This document shows, one piece after another, positions 51,521-60,848 of a DNA stretch of 64,000 nt. Position numbers and translations under genes: made by a program. The first letter of the stretch is position 1. Every line of letters starts with the position of its first letter. The stretch spans positions 62,001 to 126,000 of the forward strand of contig NZ_QUZZ01000001.1 in assembly GCF_003545695.1 (NCBI RefSeq). The letters are read 5' to 3'. Source of the DNA: Taibaiella helva. Its GTDB lineage: Bacteria > Bacteroidota > Bacteroidia > Chitinophagales > Chitinophagaceae. The notes beneath the pieces are model-generated. The model made no database searches and was not told the DNA's origin. It was given only the letters and a program-made list of their open reading frames with translations.

Positions 51521-53152
51521 ATGAAAAGAGCTAAAGCCCCCCTGCTGTTTCCATTGCTTATGGCCTTATCGCTGTTGTCCTGCAGCAAGCATGAGGCCGG
51601 CAAAAAAATGATCTTCCGCTATAACCAAATCAGCGGAATGGAAACGCTCGATCCTGCCTTTGCCAAAAGCCTGGCCATTATGTGGGGTACTCATTTCCTG
51701 TACAATACCCTGCTCGAAGTGGACAGCGGTCTGAATACCGTGCCTTCGCTGGCTACCCACTGGACGCTCAGCCCCGACGGTCTCGATTATACCTTTCATT
51801 TGCGCCGGGATGTTTATTTTCATGACAACGACGCGTTCCCGGGCGGGCGTGGCCGCCGGATGACCGCGGCCGATGTGGTGTACAGCTTTAACCGCCTGGT
51901 TGACCCGGCCACTGCTTCGGCAGGCGCCTGGATCTTCAACGGCAGGGTAAGAGCACAAAATCCTTTCGAAGCCCCCGACGATACCACGGTGCTGATCCAT
52001 CTGAGGGAGCCTTTCCGGCCCCTGCCCCAGATCCTCACGATGCAATATTGTTCGGTAGTGCCTCATGAAGTGGTGGCGAAGTGGGGTAAGGATTTCCGCA
52101 ACCATCCCTGCGGTACAGGACCCTTTCAGTTTCGCTACTGGGACGAGGGGAATATGCTGGTGCTGCACCGCAACCTGCATTACTGGGAACGGGACGAAGC
52201 TGGCGCCCGCCTGCCTTATCTCGATGCCGTGCAGGTATCGTTCAACGATACCAGGGCCATGGAATTTCTTTTGTTCAACCAGAAAAAAATTGACTTTATC
52301 AATGGCATCGATGGCTCGATGAAAGATATGGTGCTGACACGCAAAGGGACCCTGCGGCCTGAATTTGCCGGCCGTATCCGGCTTGAAAAGCAGCCTTACC
52401 TGTATACCGAATACCTGGCTTTCGTGATCGACAGCACCAACCCTGCAGTGAAGAACAATCCTGTAAAGCTGAAGAAAATACGCCAGGCCATTAACTACGC
52501 GATAGACAGAGAGAAGATTGTGACCTATTTCCGGAATGGGGTGGGCGTGCCGGCTACACGGGGATTCGTGCCCCTGGCAATGCCCGGCCTGGGGTATGCG
52601 GCATTTGAAGGGTATCGTTATGATCCTGCCAAAGCCCTGGCCCTGCTGAGCGAGGCCGGATTTCCCAACGGCGAAGGCCTGCCGGTCATTACCCTTACCG
52701 TACCCGACGTCTATGTGGACATCTGCAACTTCGTGGCCAGCCAGCTGGGCGAAGTAGGCATACGCACCCAGGTGCAGGTGATGCTGATGGGCCTGCTGCG
52801 GCAGATGATGACGCGGTCGCAGCTGCCTTTTTTTAAGGCGGGCTGGGTGGCCGACTATCCCGATGCCGAAACCTTCCTCGCCTGCTTCTACAGCGAATTC
52901 CCTGCGCCGCCCAACTATACACGCTTCCGCAATCCGACCTTTGACCGATGGTACCGGCAGAGCCTGCAGGCCGCCAGCGATACGCAACGGTATGCCCTGT
53001 ATGCCCGAATGGACAGCCTGGTGGGAAGTGAAGCGCCGGTCGTACCTTTGTATTATGATGAAATGCTTCATTTCACACAAAAGAATATAACCGGTCTCCA
53101 AAGCAATGCGCTGAACATTATAGATCTGCGCAGGGTAAAAAAGACAGACTAA
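51521..53152 (+). CDS. Oligopeptide-binding lipoprotein (SBP_bac_5, DppA/OppA type)
   Basis: The 543-residue protein has a lipoprotein signal (LLFPLLMALSLLSCSKHE) and the SBP_bac_5 pattern (NTLLEVDSGLNTVPSLATHWTLSPDGLDYTFHLRRDVYFHD, TAADVVYSFNRLVDP, CGTGPFQFRYWDEGNMLVLHRN, KIRQAINYAIDREKIVTYF). It binds peptides in the periplasm for an ABC importer. The permease genes are not in the window; the double ATPase at 1-1316 may be a partner, 50 kb away. It is followed 12 bp later by a small gene in the same direction. Confidence 0.92.
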   Translation: MKRAKAPLLFPLLMALSLLSCSKHEAGKKMIFRYNQISGMETLDPAFAKSLAIMWGTHFLYNTLLEVDSGLNTVPSLATHWTLSPDGLDYTFHLRRDVYFHDNDAFPGGRGRRMTAADVVYSFNRLVDPATASAGAWIFNGRVRAQNPFEAPDDTTVLIHLREPFRPLPQILTMQYCSVVPHEVVAKWGKDFRNHPCGTGPFQFRYWDEGNMLVLHRNLHYWERDEAGARLPYLDAVQVSFNDTRAMEFLLFNQKKIDFINGIDGSMKDMVLTRKGTLRPEFAGRIRLEKQPYLYTEYLAFVIDSTNPAVKNNPVKLKKIRQAINYAIDREKIVTYFRNGVGVPATRGFVPLAMPGLGYAAFEGYRYDPAKALALLSEAGFPNGEGLPVITLTVPDVYVDICNFVASQLGEVGIRTQVQVMLMGLLRQMMTRSQLPFFKAGWVADYPDAETFLACFYSEFPAPPNYTRFRNPTFDRWYRQSLQAASDTQRYALYARMDSLVGSEAPVVPLYYDEMLHFTQKNITGLQSNALNIIDLRRVKKTD

Positions 53153-53164
53153 ATAAACAAGAAG

Positions 53165-53668
53165 ATGGAAAATATCTGGGACAACCCGAGCAGCCTTCCC
53201 GAGTGGGACGATGAGCGGTTCCGGAAGATGGAAGAAGAAGATGGTGCGACCTGGAACGACAACATTGGCCGCGAAGCCTGTAAGGCCTTGTACAACCAAT
53301 GGCGCGAAGTGATGGCCGGCCTGAATGGTTTGTTTTCCTATACCTCGCCGCATACCGGTACCTCCGAAGCCTTCCTGCACAGCCAGAAGAATATGGTAAT
53401 GGATGAGGCGCGCCAGGTTGCCGTCAAAGTGAGAAGCGCCGATACGGCCGGTTTTTACGTGCTGAAGATGGAGAACGCAGCAGTGATCCGCAAAAGCGCC
53501 CAGTTTGTGGCTTCTCAAATATTGGCCATGGCCGACATGGGTTTTATCGAAGCCGGGCATGCGGCGGTGGTGCGCGCCGATATCGACAGCTTCAGGCTGC
53601 TGTTCCGCAAATGGATACAGACCTTTGAAAAGGATGATTATGAAGATGAGTGGGGATTTTTTGTTTAA
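53165..53668 (+). CDS. Hypothetical protein (167 aa) downstream of the peptide-binding lipoprotein
   Basis: A soluble, acidic protein without signal peptide. It starts MENIWDNPSSLPEWDDERFRKMEEEDG, has NQWREVMAGLNGLFSYTSPHTGTSEAFLHSQK and helical segments with MVMDEARQVAVKVRSADTAGFYVLKMENAAVIRKSAQFVASQILAMADMG, and ends in a highly acidic tail (FEKDDYEDEWGFFV). No recognised family. The 12-bp gap suggests an operon with the lipoprotein gene. tRNA-Met follows 33 bp after its stop. Confidence 0.7.
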   Translation: MENIWDNPSSLPEWDDERFRKMEEEDGATWNDNIGREACKALYNQWREVMAGLNGLFSYTSPHTGTSEAFLHSQKNMVMDEARQVAVKVRSADTAGFYVLKMENAAVIRKSAQFVASQILAMADMGFIEAGHAAVVRADIDSFRLLFRKWIQTFEKDDYEDEWGFFV

Positions 53669-53701
53669 ATAAAAAACATTAATTACCTTTGCCGCCCCAA
53701 T

Positions 53702-53778
53702 GGCGAGATAGCTCAGTTGGTTAGAGCGCAGGATTCATAACCCTGAGGTGACGGGTTCAACTCCCGTTCTCGCTACCA
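53702..53778 (+). tRNA. tRNA-Met (CAT anticodon), CCA encoded
   Basis: The 77-nt sequence folds as a cloverleaf: GGCGAGA / TCTCGCT acceptor stem (first pair G-T), GCTC...GAGC D-arm, anticodon loop TTCATAA (CAT), ACGGG / CCCGT T-arm with TTCAACT, and an encoded CCA. The absence of the GGG/CCC initiator stem suggests elongator Met. CAT anticodons can also mark tRNA-Ile2, which I cannot exclude. Confidence 0.95.
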
Positions 53779-53784
53779 GATCTC

Positions 53785-53815
53785 AAAAGGCTGCATATAT
53801 TGCGGCCTTTTTTTA
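53785..53815 (+). terminator. Terminator after the tRNA
   Basis: AAAAGGCTGCA / TGCGGCCTTTT, an 11-bp stem with one wobble and a 5-nt loop, followed by TTTTT. Confidence 0.85.
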
Positions 53816-54552
53816 TTGGCTCAGGTAAGCATTTCCATGATAATGCCTTCCGATATCCGTAAAAGGATCGTAATGTGTGATGTTCGCGGATCAAGCGTAA
53901 AACCTGGGGAAACAATAGGTATGTCCTGATGAAAATCGGGCATCGGTTCAGAACCCAGAGAATGGAACGCGGCAATACTTATGGGTGAGTTTGTACCACA
54001 GCTGCACAGGCAGGCCGGTCGGGACGCGTAGCGACCTGAACGGCGGCTGAATACATATTCTCCTCAGCAAACCCTGGTTTTGCTCCTACGGAGCAATTTA
54101 TGTTTGTTCTTACTAGCGCTACAAACGTTCGTAACGCGGATAGCTATAGGATCATTTGCAAACCTTTCCTGTCCTATAGGATCGGGAAGGGCTGGTGCTG
54201 CCCCGGGCTGCGCTATCTTGTCCTTTCGTAATGATTGAAGCCTCATAACCTCCATTCCATATACTTCCTGTAATTCCCCGGATTTTCCGCTTGATCCACG
54301 TTCAGGTTGAAGCAAGCACTTTCCTACTGTTCCGTTCTGCTCCGAAATAAATGCCTGGCCGTAAAATAACAGCCATATGTACAAGGTATAATATTGCAGG
54401 AAGTTACTGCTGAATAAACGGATACAAGGTATATACAGACTGGTGATCGGAGTAAGCTTTGATGACTCTTTTTGTGGTCAGCATGATCAGGAGCGTAAAG
54501 CCGGATCCGCGTTTTCCCTAGGTAATTGATCCCTTTTCCGTTTCTTTGATCC
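53816..54552. other. Gene-poor region with palindromic repeats
   Basis: No credible gene is seen in this 737-bp stretch. It contains the palindrome TTGCTCC-TAC-GGAGCAA at 54080-54096 and two CTATAGGATC/CCTATAGGATC copies near 54151 and 54175. Such short palindromes are common in intergenic repeats of Bacteroidota genomes. The frames on the minus strand are short, overlap and have no recognisable content. Confidence 0.5.
54080..54096. repeat. Palindrome TTGCTCC-TAC-GGAGCAA
   Basis: A perfect 7-bp inverted repeat with a 3-nt spacer inside the gene-poor region, probably part of a dispersed repeat. Confidence 0.55.
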
Positions 54553-55584
54553 ATGAAGGTGGATTTCCTTATCGTGGGCCAGGGTATTGCCGGCAGCCTG
54601 CTCAGCTATCGACTGTTGCAGGCGGGGAAAAGCGTGATGGTGCTTGACGACGGCTATGGGGGAAGGGCCAGCCGCGTGGCCGGCGCCGTGATCAATCCGC
54701 TGAGTGGCAAACAATGGAAAGCGGCGCCAGGCGCAATGCACTTCCTGCCTGTGGCGCTGGACACTTACCGGCAATTGGAGCAACTGCTGCAAAAAAAGCT
54801 GATCTCTTCTTTGCCCCTCTATCTCTTCCACACGCCGGGAGAACCCGCTTTGCCTCATCTGCAGCAAGTGTCGCCGCAGCAGCTCGAACCCTATTTTCAC
54901 CTCAGCGGCCCATTGGATTGCCTGCCCGATACCTGGCTGGTCGATGCTGCAGCCTTGCTGGATGGCTTGGCTAGTTACCTATTGCAACAGGGAGCCTTAC
55001 GTGAAGAAAGTTTTGATATCGGCCGCTGTTCCTTTTCCGGCAGCGAAGTACACTACAGCGATATTGAAGCGGGCGCTGTCGTCTTTTGCGAAGGTGCGGC
55101 GGCCAGGACCAATCCCCTGCTGAAGGCGCTGCCCTTTACCGCCAACCGCGGAGAAGCCCTGCTGCTGGATATTCCCGGCTTACCCGCCGGCGCCATTTAC
55201 CATAAAGGCTTACGACTGGTACCCCGCAGCGACGGGCTTTTCTGGTGCGGTAGCAATTATACCTGGAACTTCAGCGACCTAGCTCCGGATAAAGCCTGGC
55301 GCGATGAGGCCCTGGCTGCGCTGGATACCTGGCTCCGGATTCCTTTTGCGCTGCAGGATCATATCGTAGCCGAGCGGCCCACGACGGCAGGCCAGGTGCC
55401 CTTGCTGGGCGCCCATCTGGCATATCCCCGCGTATTTTTGCTCAATGGCCTGGGGACAAGAGGTTTCTCGGCCGGTCCTTACTGGACGGAACAGCTGGCC
55501 AGGCAACTGCTGCAGCCGGGCTATGAGATACCAGCAGCCGCAGGTTATATTCCACCTAGTAAATGGCTTGCTGATCCCTCATAA
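54553..55584 (+). CDS. FAD-dependent oxidoreductase (DAO family)
   Basis: The 343-residue protein has the N-terminal FAD motif FLIVGQGIAGSLLSYRLLQAGKSVMVLDD (GQGIAGS, residues 8-14), a SRVAGAVINPLSGK segment and C-terminal parts GLFWCGSNYTWNFSD and LNGLGTRGFSAGPYWTEQLARQLL. This is the DAO/MnmC-C-like layout. Its substrate is unknown. It is convergent with the large membrane protein gene at 55599, 15 bp apart. Confidence 0.87.
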   Translation: MKVDFLIVGQGIAGSLLSYRLLQAGKSVMVLDDGYGGRASRVAGAVINPLSGKQWKAAPGAMHFLPVALDTYRQLEQLLQKKLISSLPLYLFHTPGEPALPHLQQVSPQQLEPYFHLSGPLDCLPDTWLVDAAALLDGLASYLLQQGALREESFDIGRCSFSGSEVHYSDIEAGAVVFCEGAAARTNPLLKALPFTANRGEALLLDIPGLPAGAIYHKGLRLVPRSDGLFWCGSNYTWNFSDLAPDKAWRDEALAALDTWLRIPFALQDHIVAERPTTAGQVPLLGAHLAYPRVFLLNGLGTRGFSAGPYWTEQLARQLLQPGYEIPAAAGYIPPSKWLADPS

Positions 55585-55598
55585 GGTACCGGGATGGA

Positions 55599-57917
55599 TC
55601 AGGGCCGCAAGGGGTCGTCGATGGGCCGGTTGTTCAGCATCAGCACCGGGCCGCTGCGATCGAAGTAAACAGCACGGCTGGGATAGATCAGCAGGTTGTC
55701 CATGGCCTTGTAGCTTTTAGGGCCACGCAGCACATAAATGGCCATTCGCGTTGTTTGTGGCAGTAGCTTGAATTCCTTATCGGCTTTAAACCACATATGG
55801 GTAACGAAAGTGGTGCTGCTGACGGGATAGCTGTCTTCGGCGATCTGCTGGTTGTTCTTGTCGAATTGCCGGTACAGCACTGCCGGCATAATGGAATTAT
55901 CGTAGCAATGGAACCAGGCCGATATTGTAAAGAGAGAGTCGGTGGTGGGATGACTTACCGGTACCGAAGCCAGCAGCTGCTCTTCTGCGGGTGTAGCGGG
56001 AAATGCACCTTTACCGGCAAATGGCTTTTCATAAGGACTGTTGTCAAAAGCATTGTGGTAGCTAAAGCCCGGCCCTCCGATCAGCCCTTCGGTTTGTGTT
56101 TGTATCATGGCCAGGTCGCGTAGCGAATCGCGGTATAGCTGGTCATGCTGCTCCATGGCTTTCAGGTCGAGCCGGTAAAGGTCGACGCCTTCCCTGTGCC
56201 CGATAAAGGATGCCTGCTGTACCAGGTGGCGTTCACCCATGATCAGCGAGATACGGTCCTGCACGAATAAAAGAAAAGGTTTGTCGCCGAACTGGTCCGC
56301 GATCGGTTTGCCGGAAAGTGGTCCGTCGCAGAGGCGCAGGTTGGCAAAGCTTTGCGACCATGAGGTGCGCGACATCATGACGTCGGTCATCCTAAGGCCG
56401 GTTTGGCAGGCGATCTGCGCACCTGTATAAATGACCGCAGAATAATCTTCCTGCATGCCTACTTTTTCCGATCCGATATGCGTATAGGGCAGACCAATGG
56501 TGCCCTGAAAGCTGTCCACAGAGAAGCCTTTCTCCTGCAGCCATGTCGTCCAGGTGGTATCGCCCTCCAAGCGGAAGCGGGTATAATGTCCCGCTGCCAG
56601 GTTACATTCTTCCCTTATTGTCTGCCCGTAGCCGTTCCATTCAATCAGCCATATGATGCAAACGACCGCCGTAAGGGCAAGATAGGTTTTCCGGAATCCC
56701 CTGCGCTGCATCCTGCTAAACCAGCGGTAGAGGAATATCGCGGCGTAGATCATTAAAATATAATAGGTAATCCAGGAGAAACGGCCCAGGGTGCGGAACT
56801 GGCGGAATACCGAAACATAATCGGCCAGGAAGTCCATACCCCAGATAAAGGGTATGCCCATGGCAAACATGAATACGACCAGTGCTGTAATGAGCCAGGT
56901 ACGGAAGCTGCGCACGGGGTGTGCCGCTACCTTGCGTCGCCGTACGATGCGAACGACGAGGCTCCTCAGCAGCCGGTAGATAAGGAAAAGCAGGACCAGC
57001 AACGAAACGAAACCGAGATAGCAATAGCCTTCCGTATTGTGGGCGGAGCCGCCGAAGATCCAGGCGAAGGCGGAAGAGCCGATGAAGTTATAATAGCTCG
57101 TTGCTATATCCATAAAAGTGGCTCCTGAAGTAAGGTAACCGGAAGGGTAGGCGGGCCGGTCGGTCACAGGATCAGTAAGGAACAGGTACAATTTAAACAG
57201 GGCAATAGCTGCGCCTACAGCCATGCTCAGGCGAAAGCAATACGCCAGCTTCCGTTTCAGCGGGCGGTGTACCGATACCAGGTAGGCGAAGCAATACCCG
57301 AGGATAAGGATGAGGCTGAAGGCCAGGTAGTATACGTGGAGCAAGGTAAACAAGAGCGAATGAAGCGTGATGTACACGAGATATCTGCCTTTTCGTTGCC
57401 GCTCATATTGCATAATCCAGTACAGGATCATCGGAAAGAAACAGCAAAGACCGAGGCCGAAGTGGCCGAAAAGCCGGAAGAACTGGGGCGAAAAATACGC
57501 GATGAATATAGCCGCAGCCACCGCCCACCACCCCCTTACCCGGTAGAGCGAGAGGATACGGTAAATGAAAAGGGAACAGAGGAAATAAGAGACGATAAAG
57601 GTCAGGTGCATCAGGAAAAGCCCGTAATGAACAATACCGGGGAACCAGTTCCGGAGCTTGGCCAGGGGCCAGGCCAGTGCCGGCATATTATCGGTAAAGA
57701 TGATGTGCTCCCCGAAAGGATAGTTCATCCCGGTAAAATGGCTGCCGTAATCGTATTGGATGAAGTAGAGATAGTTGAAATAGTTCTTGATGCCATCTCC
57801 CGATGCCGACATCATGATCGTGTTCAGCCGGCCGATGATCGGATAAAAATAGCAAAGACAAAAAATAAGATTCAGCAGGAACAGGAAAAGTAGTTCCTTC
57901 TTGGACTGTTGCATCAT
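55599..57917 (-). CDS. Large polytopic membrane protein (YfhO/GT-C-like)
   Basis: The 772-residue protein starts with a TM helix and has about ten hydrophobic segments in the first 420 residues, then a soluble C-terminal domain of about 350 residues. After TM1 it has SASGDGIKNYFNY and then MNYPFGEHIIFTDN, a pattern of acidic residues in the first external loop that recalls GT-C glycosyltransferases and YfhO-like proteins. The substrate is unknown. It is the last gene of a leftward run of four such proteins plus a GT9-like gene (55599-63511), probably for surface glycan or glycolipid synthesis. Confidence 0.8.
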   Translation of the reverse strand: MMQQSKKELLFLFLLNLIFCLCYFYPIIGRLNTIMMSASGDGIKNYFNYLYFIQYDYGSHFTGMNYPFGEHIIFTDNMPALAWPLAKLRNWFPGIVHYGLFLMHLTFIVSYFLCSLFIYRILSLYRVRGWWAVAAAIFIAYFSPQFFRLFGHFGLGLCCFFPMILYWIMQYERQRKGRYLVYITLHSLLFTLLHVYYLAFSLILILGYCFAYLVSVHRPLKRKLAYCFRLSMAVGAAIALFKLYLFLTDPVTDRPAYPSGYLTSGATFMDIATSYYNFIGSSAFAWIFGGSAHNTEGYCYLGFVSLLVLLFLIYRLLRSLVVRIVRRRKVAAHPVRSFRTWLITALVVFMFAMGIPFIWGMDFLADYVSVFRQFRTLGRFSWITYYILMIYAAIFLYRWFSRMQRRGFRKTYLALTAVVCIIWLIEWNGYGQTIREECNLAAGHYTRFRLEGDTTWTTWLQEKGFSVDSFQGTIGLPYTHIGSEKVGMQEDYSAVIYTGAQIACQTGLRMTDVMMSRTSWSQSFANLRLCDGPLSGKPIADQFGDKPFLLFVQDRISLIMGERHLVQQASFIGHREGVDLYRLDLKAMEQHDQLYRDSLRDLAMIQTQTEGLIGGPGFSYHNAFDNSPYEKPFAGKGAFPATPAEEQLLASVPVSHPTTDSLFTISAWFHCYDNSIMPAVLYRQFDKNNQQIAEDSYPVSSTTFVTHMWFKADKEFKLLPQTTRMAIYVLRGPKSYKAMDNLLIYPSRAVYFDRSGPVLMLNNRPIDDPLRP

Positions 57918-58067
57918 AGGTTTGATCTGCCGGGTAAAACGAAACCATCATTGCTGATAATGGGGCGTACCCGGGTTGACAAAAATAGAAGTATCTGCGC
58001 AATAAAAGGATTACCTGCCGGGGATTCAGGGGTGCTGCACCACCCTTATTCAACGTGCAGGAGGACA

Positions 58068-59456
58068 TCAGGCGCCGGCTTCTTTATCCCGGCCGGGAGC
58101 CAGGATCTGTACCAGGAAAAGCATACAGGCAAAAGGCAGCAGCCAGAATATTCTTGTTTGCAGGCGATCCAGGACTGTGGAAAAAGTCGCGGTAAAAAAG
58201 GCATTAGCAAGGATCCCCGCCAGCAGCATCGCCAGCATAAAATTCCAGTTGCGCAGCGCTGCCCGGGACTGTCGGCCGGGATAGGTATAGAGCGTAGCCG
58301 CCGCTGTAAGCAGGAGGAACACAAAGATGATGCCATTGAAGAAGCCCATTCTCGAAGAAAGCGGCGCATCGCATTGCTGCAGCGAGGTGCGATATTCCTT
58401 GATCTCCCGCGGAAAGTGTTCCTGCACCATTTTATAAGGAAAGGAATCGTCGCCCTGGCGCTGGAAGGAGACCGAGACCTGGGGCAGCTGGCGTATGCCG
58501 GCCTCCAGGGCTTCGTAGAGCTGGAGGCCCAGGTATTTGGGCCGCGTCAGCGACCGCCGCACGATAAGGCTGTATTCTTTCTCCATCGTTGTCCAACCCA
58601 CTTCGCAGCCTCCCGAATCCACCAGCTGGCCGCTGCTCCACATAAAATCCCACTGCCGGTCGCCGGTGCATCCCTGGTAGGCGCAGAGGGAGTAGTGTTC
58701 GGTGGGACAATACTGCTTAAGGAACTGGTCGAGAATACCATTCTCTGCCATGCGCGACATCATGAAGATATGGGTGGAAGCGCTGGGCCGGAAACGGTTA
58801 CCTTCCCAGAGGTTGAAGAAACTGATGGAGAGATAGGAAAATAAGGTGATGACAAACAGGAATGCCGTTTTCTTCAGGAACCAGCGCTGCCTGCTGAACA
58901 CGGAATACAGCCGGGCCAGGATGCAAAGCGCAAGCACGATGAGCAGATGCGAATTGTGCTGCTGGATAATGAACCAGAGCACGATAAAATAATACACCTT
59001 CACGCTTTTCTTATGAGTAGGGCTGAGGTAGTAATCCACAAGAGCGAGCAGCAGTATGGCCGAAAAGATATCGGGCATGACCTGGCTGTTGACCCATCCC
59101 GCGCTGGTACAGGTACCCAGCAGCAGAGTAATGAGAAAAAACAGGCGGTTGCTGTATTGTGCCCCCAGGATCTTTTGGGTTACCCTGCGCAGGAAATGGA
59201 CCAGCAGAAGGGTTTGCGCCACGATAATGCCCCAGAGCGTAAGGCCCGAAAGCGTCGCTATCCTGAGCAGGATGGCGTAGCTGATCGGTCTGTCGATGGG
59301 AACATGCAGCCGCCAGGCGTTTTCGATATACCCGCCGGTATCGGGCGTTACCAGCGGATAGCTGTTGTACATCGCCGGAAGCATCAGGCAAAGGCATCCG
59401 GATAAATAGGACACGAGCGTGTGTAGCCGCGTCTGTTTTTCATGGCTCAGATTCAT
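58068..59456 (-). CDS. Polytopic membrane protein, GT-C-like
   Basis: The 462-residue protein has about ten hydrophobic segments. In the first external loop it has SYPLVTPDTGGYIENAWRLHVPIDRPISYAILLRIAT, where the Asp in PDTGG is placed as the catalytic acid of GT-C glycosyltransferases. A long soluble loop (about 240-370) follows. No EPS family is recognised with certainty. The adjacent genes in the same direction are other polytopic proteins. Role in glycan synthesis is inference. Confidence 0.75.
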   Translation of the reverse strand: MNLSHEKQTRLHTLVSYLSGCLCLMLPAMYNSYPLVTPDTGGYIENAWRLHVPIDRPISYAILLRIATLSGLTLWGIIVAQTLLLVHFLRRVTQKILGAQYSNRLFFLITLLLGTCTSAGWVNSQVMPDIFSAILLLALVDYYLSPTHKKSVKVYYFIVLWFIIQQHNSHLLIVLALCILARLYSVFSRQRWFLKKTAFLFVITLFSYLSISFFNLWEGNRFRPSASTHIFMMSRMAENGILDQFLKQYCPTEHYSLCAYQGCTGDRQWDFMWSSGQLVDSGGCEVGWTTMEKEYSLIVRRSLTRPKYLGLQLYEALEAGIRQLPQVSVSFQRQGDDSFPYKMVQEHFPREIKEYRTSLQQCDAPLSSRMGFFNGIIFVFLLLTAAATLYTYPGRQSRAALRNWNFMLAMLLAGILANAFFTATFSTVLDRLQTRIFWLLPFACMLFLVQILAPGRDKEAGA

Positions 59457-59522
59457 GGTGAATCATTTTCGGGATATGAGGATTTCGGTAAAGCCGGAGA
59501 AAATACAAAAGATCACCGGCTG

Positions 59523-60848
59523 TTACATCAGGAAGCGGTCAAACAGCTCATAGTGGTCCCTTCCCAGGTGCGGATACAGGAACCCGTATTTCAGGTACAC
59601 AAAATATACGGTATTGACCGCCGCATAGAATACCGTATAGGCAATAAGCACCAGGTGGCCTGTAAGGTAAAGGTAGCGGCGGCCCTGCCAGTGCTGCAGC
59701 AGGATAGCACGGTACCGGATAAGCCCGAAGCCGCTAACAATGCCGACGAAAACAGCGATATGCCGCAGGGTAAAAATATGGATGAGTGCATGCTGGGGCA
59801 TCACGAAAGACCAGCTGATGGCCGCAAGGTAGATCACGATAGCCACCCTGAAAAATACCTTGTTACGCTTCCGCAATTGCAGGGCGCCCAGTATGCCCAG
59901 CAGGATCAGCACCAGCGAGGGGAAAATGTAGAAGTGCCCCAGGCGATGCAGCCGCGTTTTGGGCAGCAGGAAGAAATAATCTTTAAAATCCATTTTGCGG
60001 GCAAGCTCGCTGGCCGCAGCCTCGGCGCCGGTCCGGTTCAGCAAAGCCCCCTTCATATCGGCGAGCATAGCATCGAAGCCGCCAAGATAGGCCGCATTGA
60101 GATAAAGCCGCAAACCGAAGGCCAGCACCGGTACAATAAGCAGCACGGCGACCTCCCAGCGGAACCACTTTTGCTTTAGAGCCAGGGGAAAGCCGACCAC
60201 GATGATGGCAATATATACATAAGGTTCGTAGGACAGCAGGCACATCATCGCATAGCAGAAGGCCAGCACCAGAATCACTGCCGCAGAACGTTTTTCGGTG
60301 AGGTAGGCCCACCACAGGTAAACAAAAGACCAGCGGAAAAATTCGATATACAGGTGCTGGTGCGCATCATCGGCCCAGGAAATAAAGTAATTGGACAGCA
60401 CCAGCACCGAAGCCCCGATAAAGGCTGCGGGATCGTTGTTGAGCCAGCGTGCCAGTATGGAATAGATCATGAAGAACAGCGCCACGGAAAGCAGCAGCGG
60501 CAGCAGGCTGATGGCCTGGTCGGTATAGTGGCCCGACAGGCGGGCAGTAAGCCCGCCCAGCCATTCGGCCATGGGCGGATAATGCGTGTATACATAATCG
60601 TTCTCCGGCAGGGAGTCGGTATAGGCATAAGTAGGCAGGCCGGCATTGGGACCAAAGCCCTTCTCCATATAGAACCTGGCCGCGCTTTCGACATTGCCCT
60701 CGCTGGAGGCGTCGCCGTAATACCAGGAGCGGCCAAAGCCGGGGTCGTGAATACCAACCTTTGCATACCGGGTACCGATAACGGCGTACACAAACAGGAA
60801 GATCAGCCAGAATGCCGGGCGTTTATAAAAAGGTCTTGTCGGTGTCAT
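59523..60848 (-). CDS. Polytopic membrane protein, GT-C-like glycosyltransferase
   Basis: From the ATG at 60848, the 441-residue protein has a TM helix at the start, and in the first external loop YVYTHYPPMAEWLGGL, the YTHYPP pattern common in GT-C (mannosyl/arabinosyl-like) transferases. About ten TM segments follow, with LVLILLGILGALQLRKRN in the second half. The start at 60848 overlaps the 3' end of the GT9-like gene by 26 bp, so coupling is likely. I rejected the longer frame to 61169, which would run into that gene. Confidence 0.78.
   Translation of the reverse strand: MTPTRPFYKRPAFWLIFLFVYAVIGTRYAKVGIHDPGFGRSWYYGDASSEGNVESAARFYMEKGFGPNAGLPTYAYTDSLPENDYVYTHYPPMAEWLGGLTARLSGHYTDQAISLLPLLLSVALFFMIYSILARWLNNDPAAFIGASVLVLSNYFISWADDAHQHLYIEFFRWSFVYLWWAYLTEKRSAAVILVLAFCYAMMCLLSYEPYVYIAIIVVGFPLALKQKWFRWEVAVLLIVPVLAFGLRLYLNAAYLGGFDAMLADMKGALLNRTGAEAAASELARKMDFKDYFFLLPKTRLHRLGHFYIFPSLVLILLGILGALQLRKRNKVFFRVAIVIYLAAISWSFVMPQHALIHIFTLRHIAVFVGIVSGFGLIRYRAILLQHWQGRRYLYLTGHLVLIAYTVFYAAVNTVYFVYLKYGFLYPHLGRDHYELFDRFLM

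Noticed and set aside
51566..53560. 664-codon open frame on the minus strand
   Set aside because: It is antisense to the oligopeptide-binding lipoprotein gene; the product is rich in His and Gln with no domain.
53757..54554. Three minus-strand frames after tRNA-Met
   Set aside because: They overlap the tRNA or each other and have no recognisable content.
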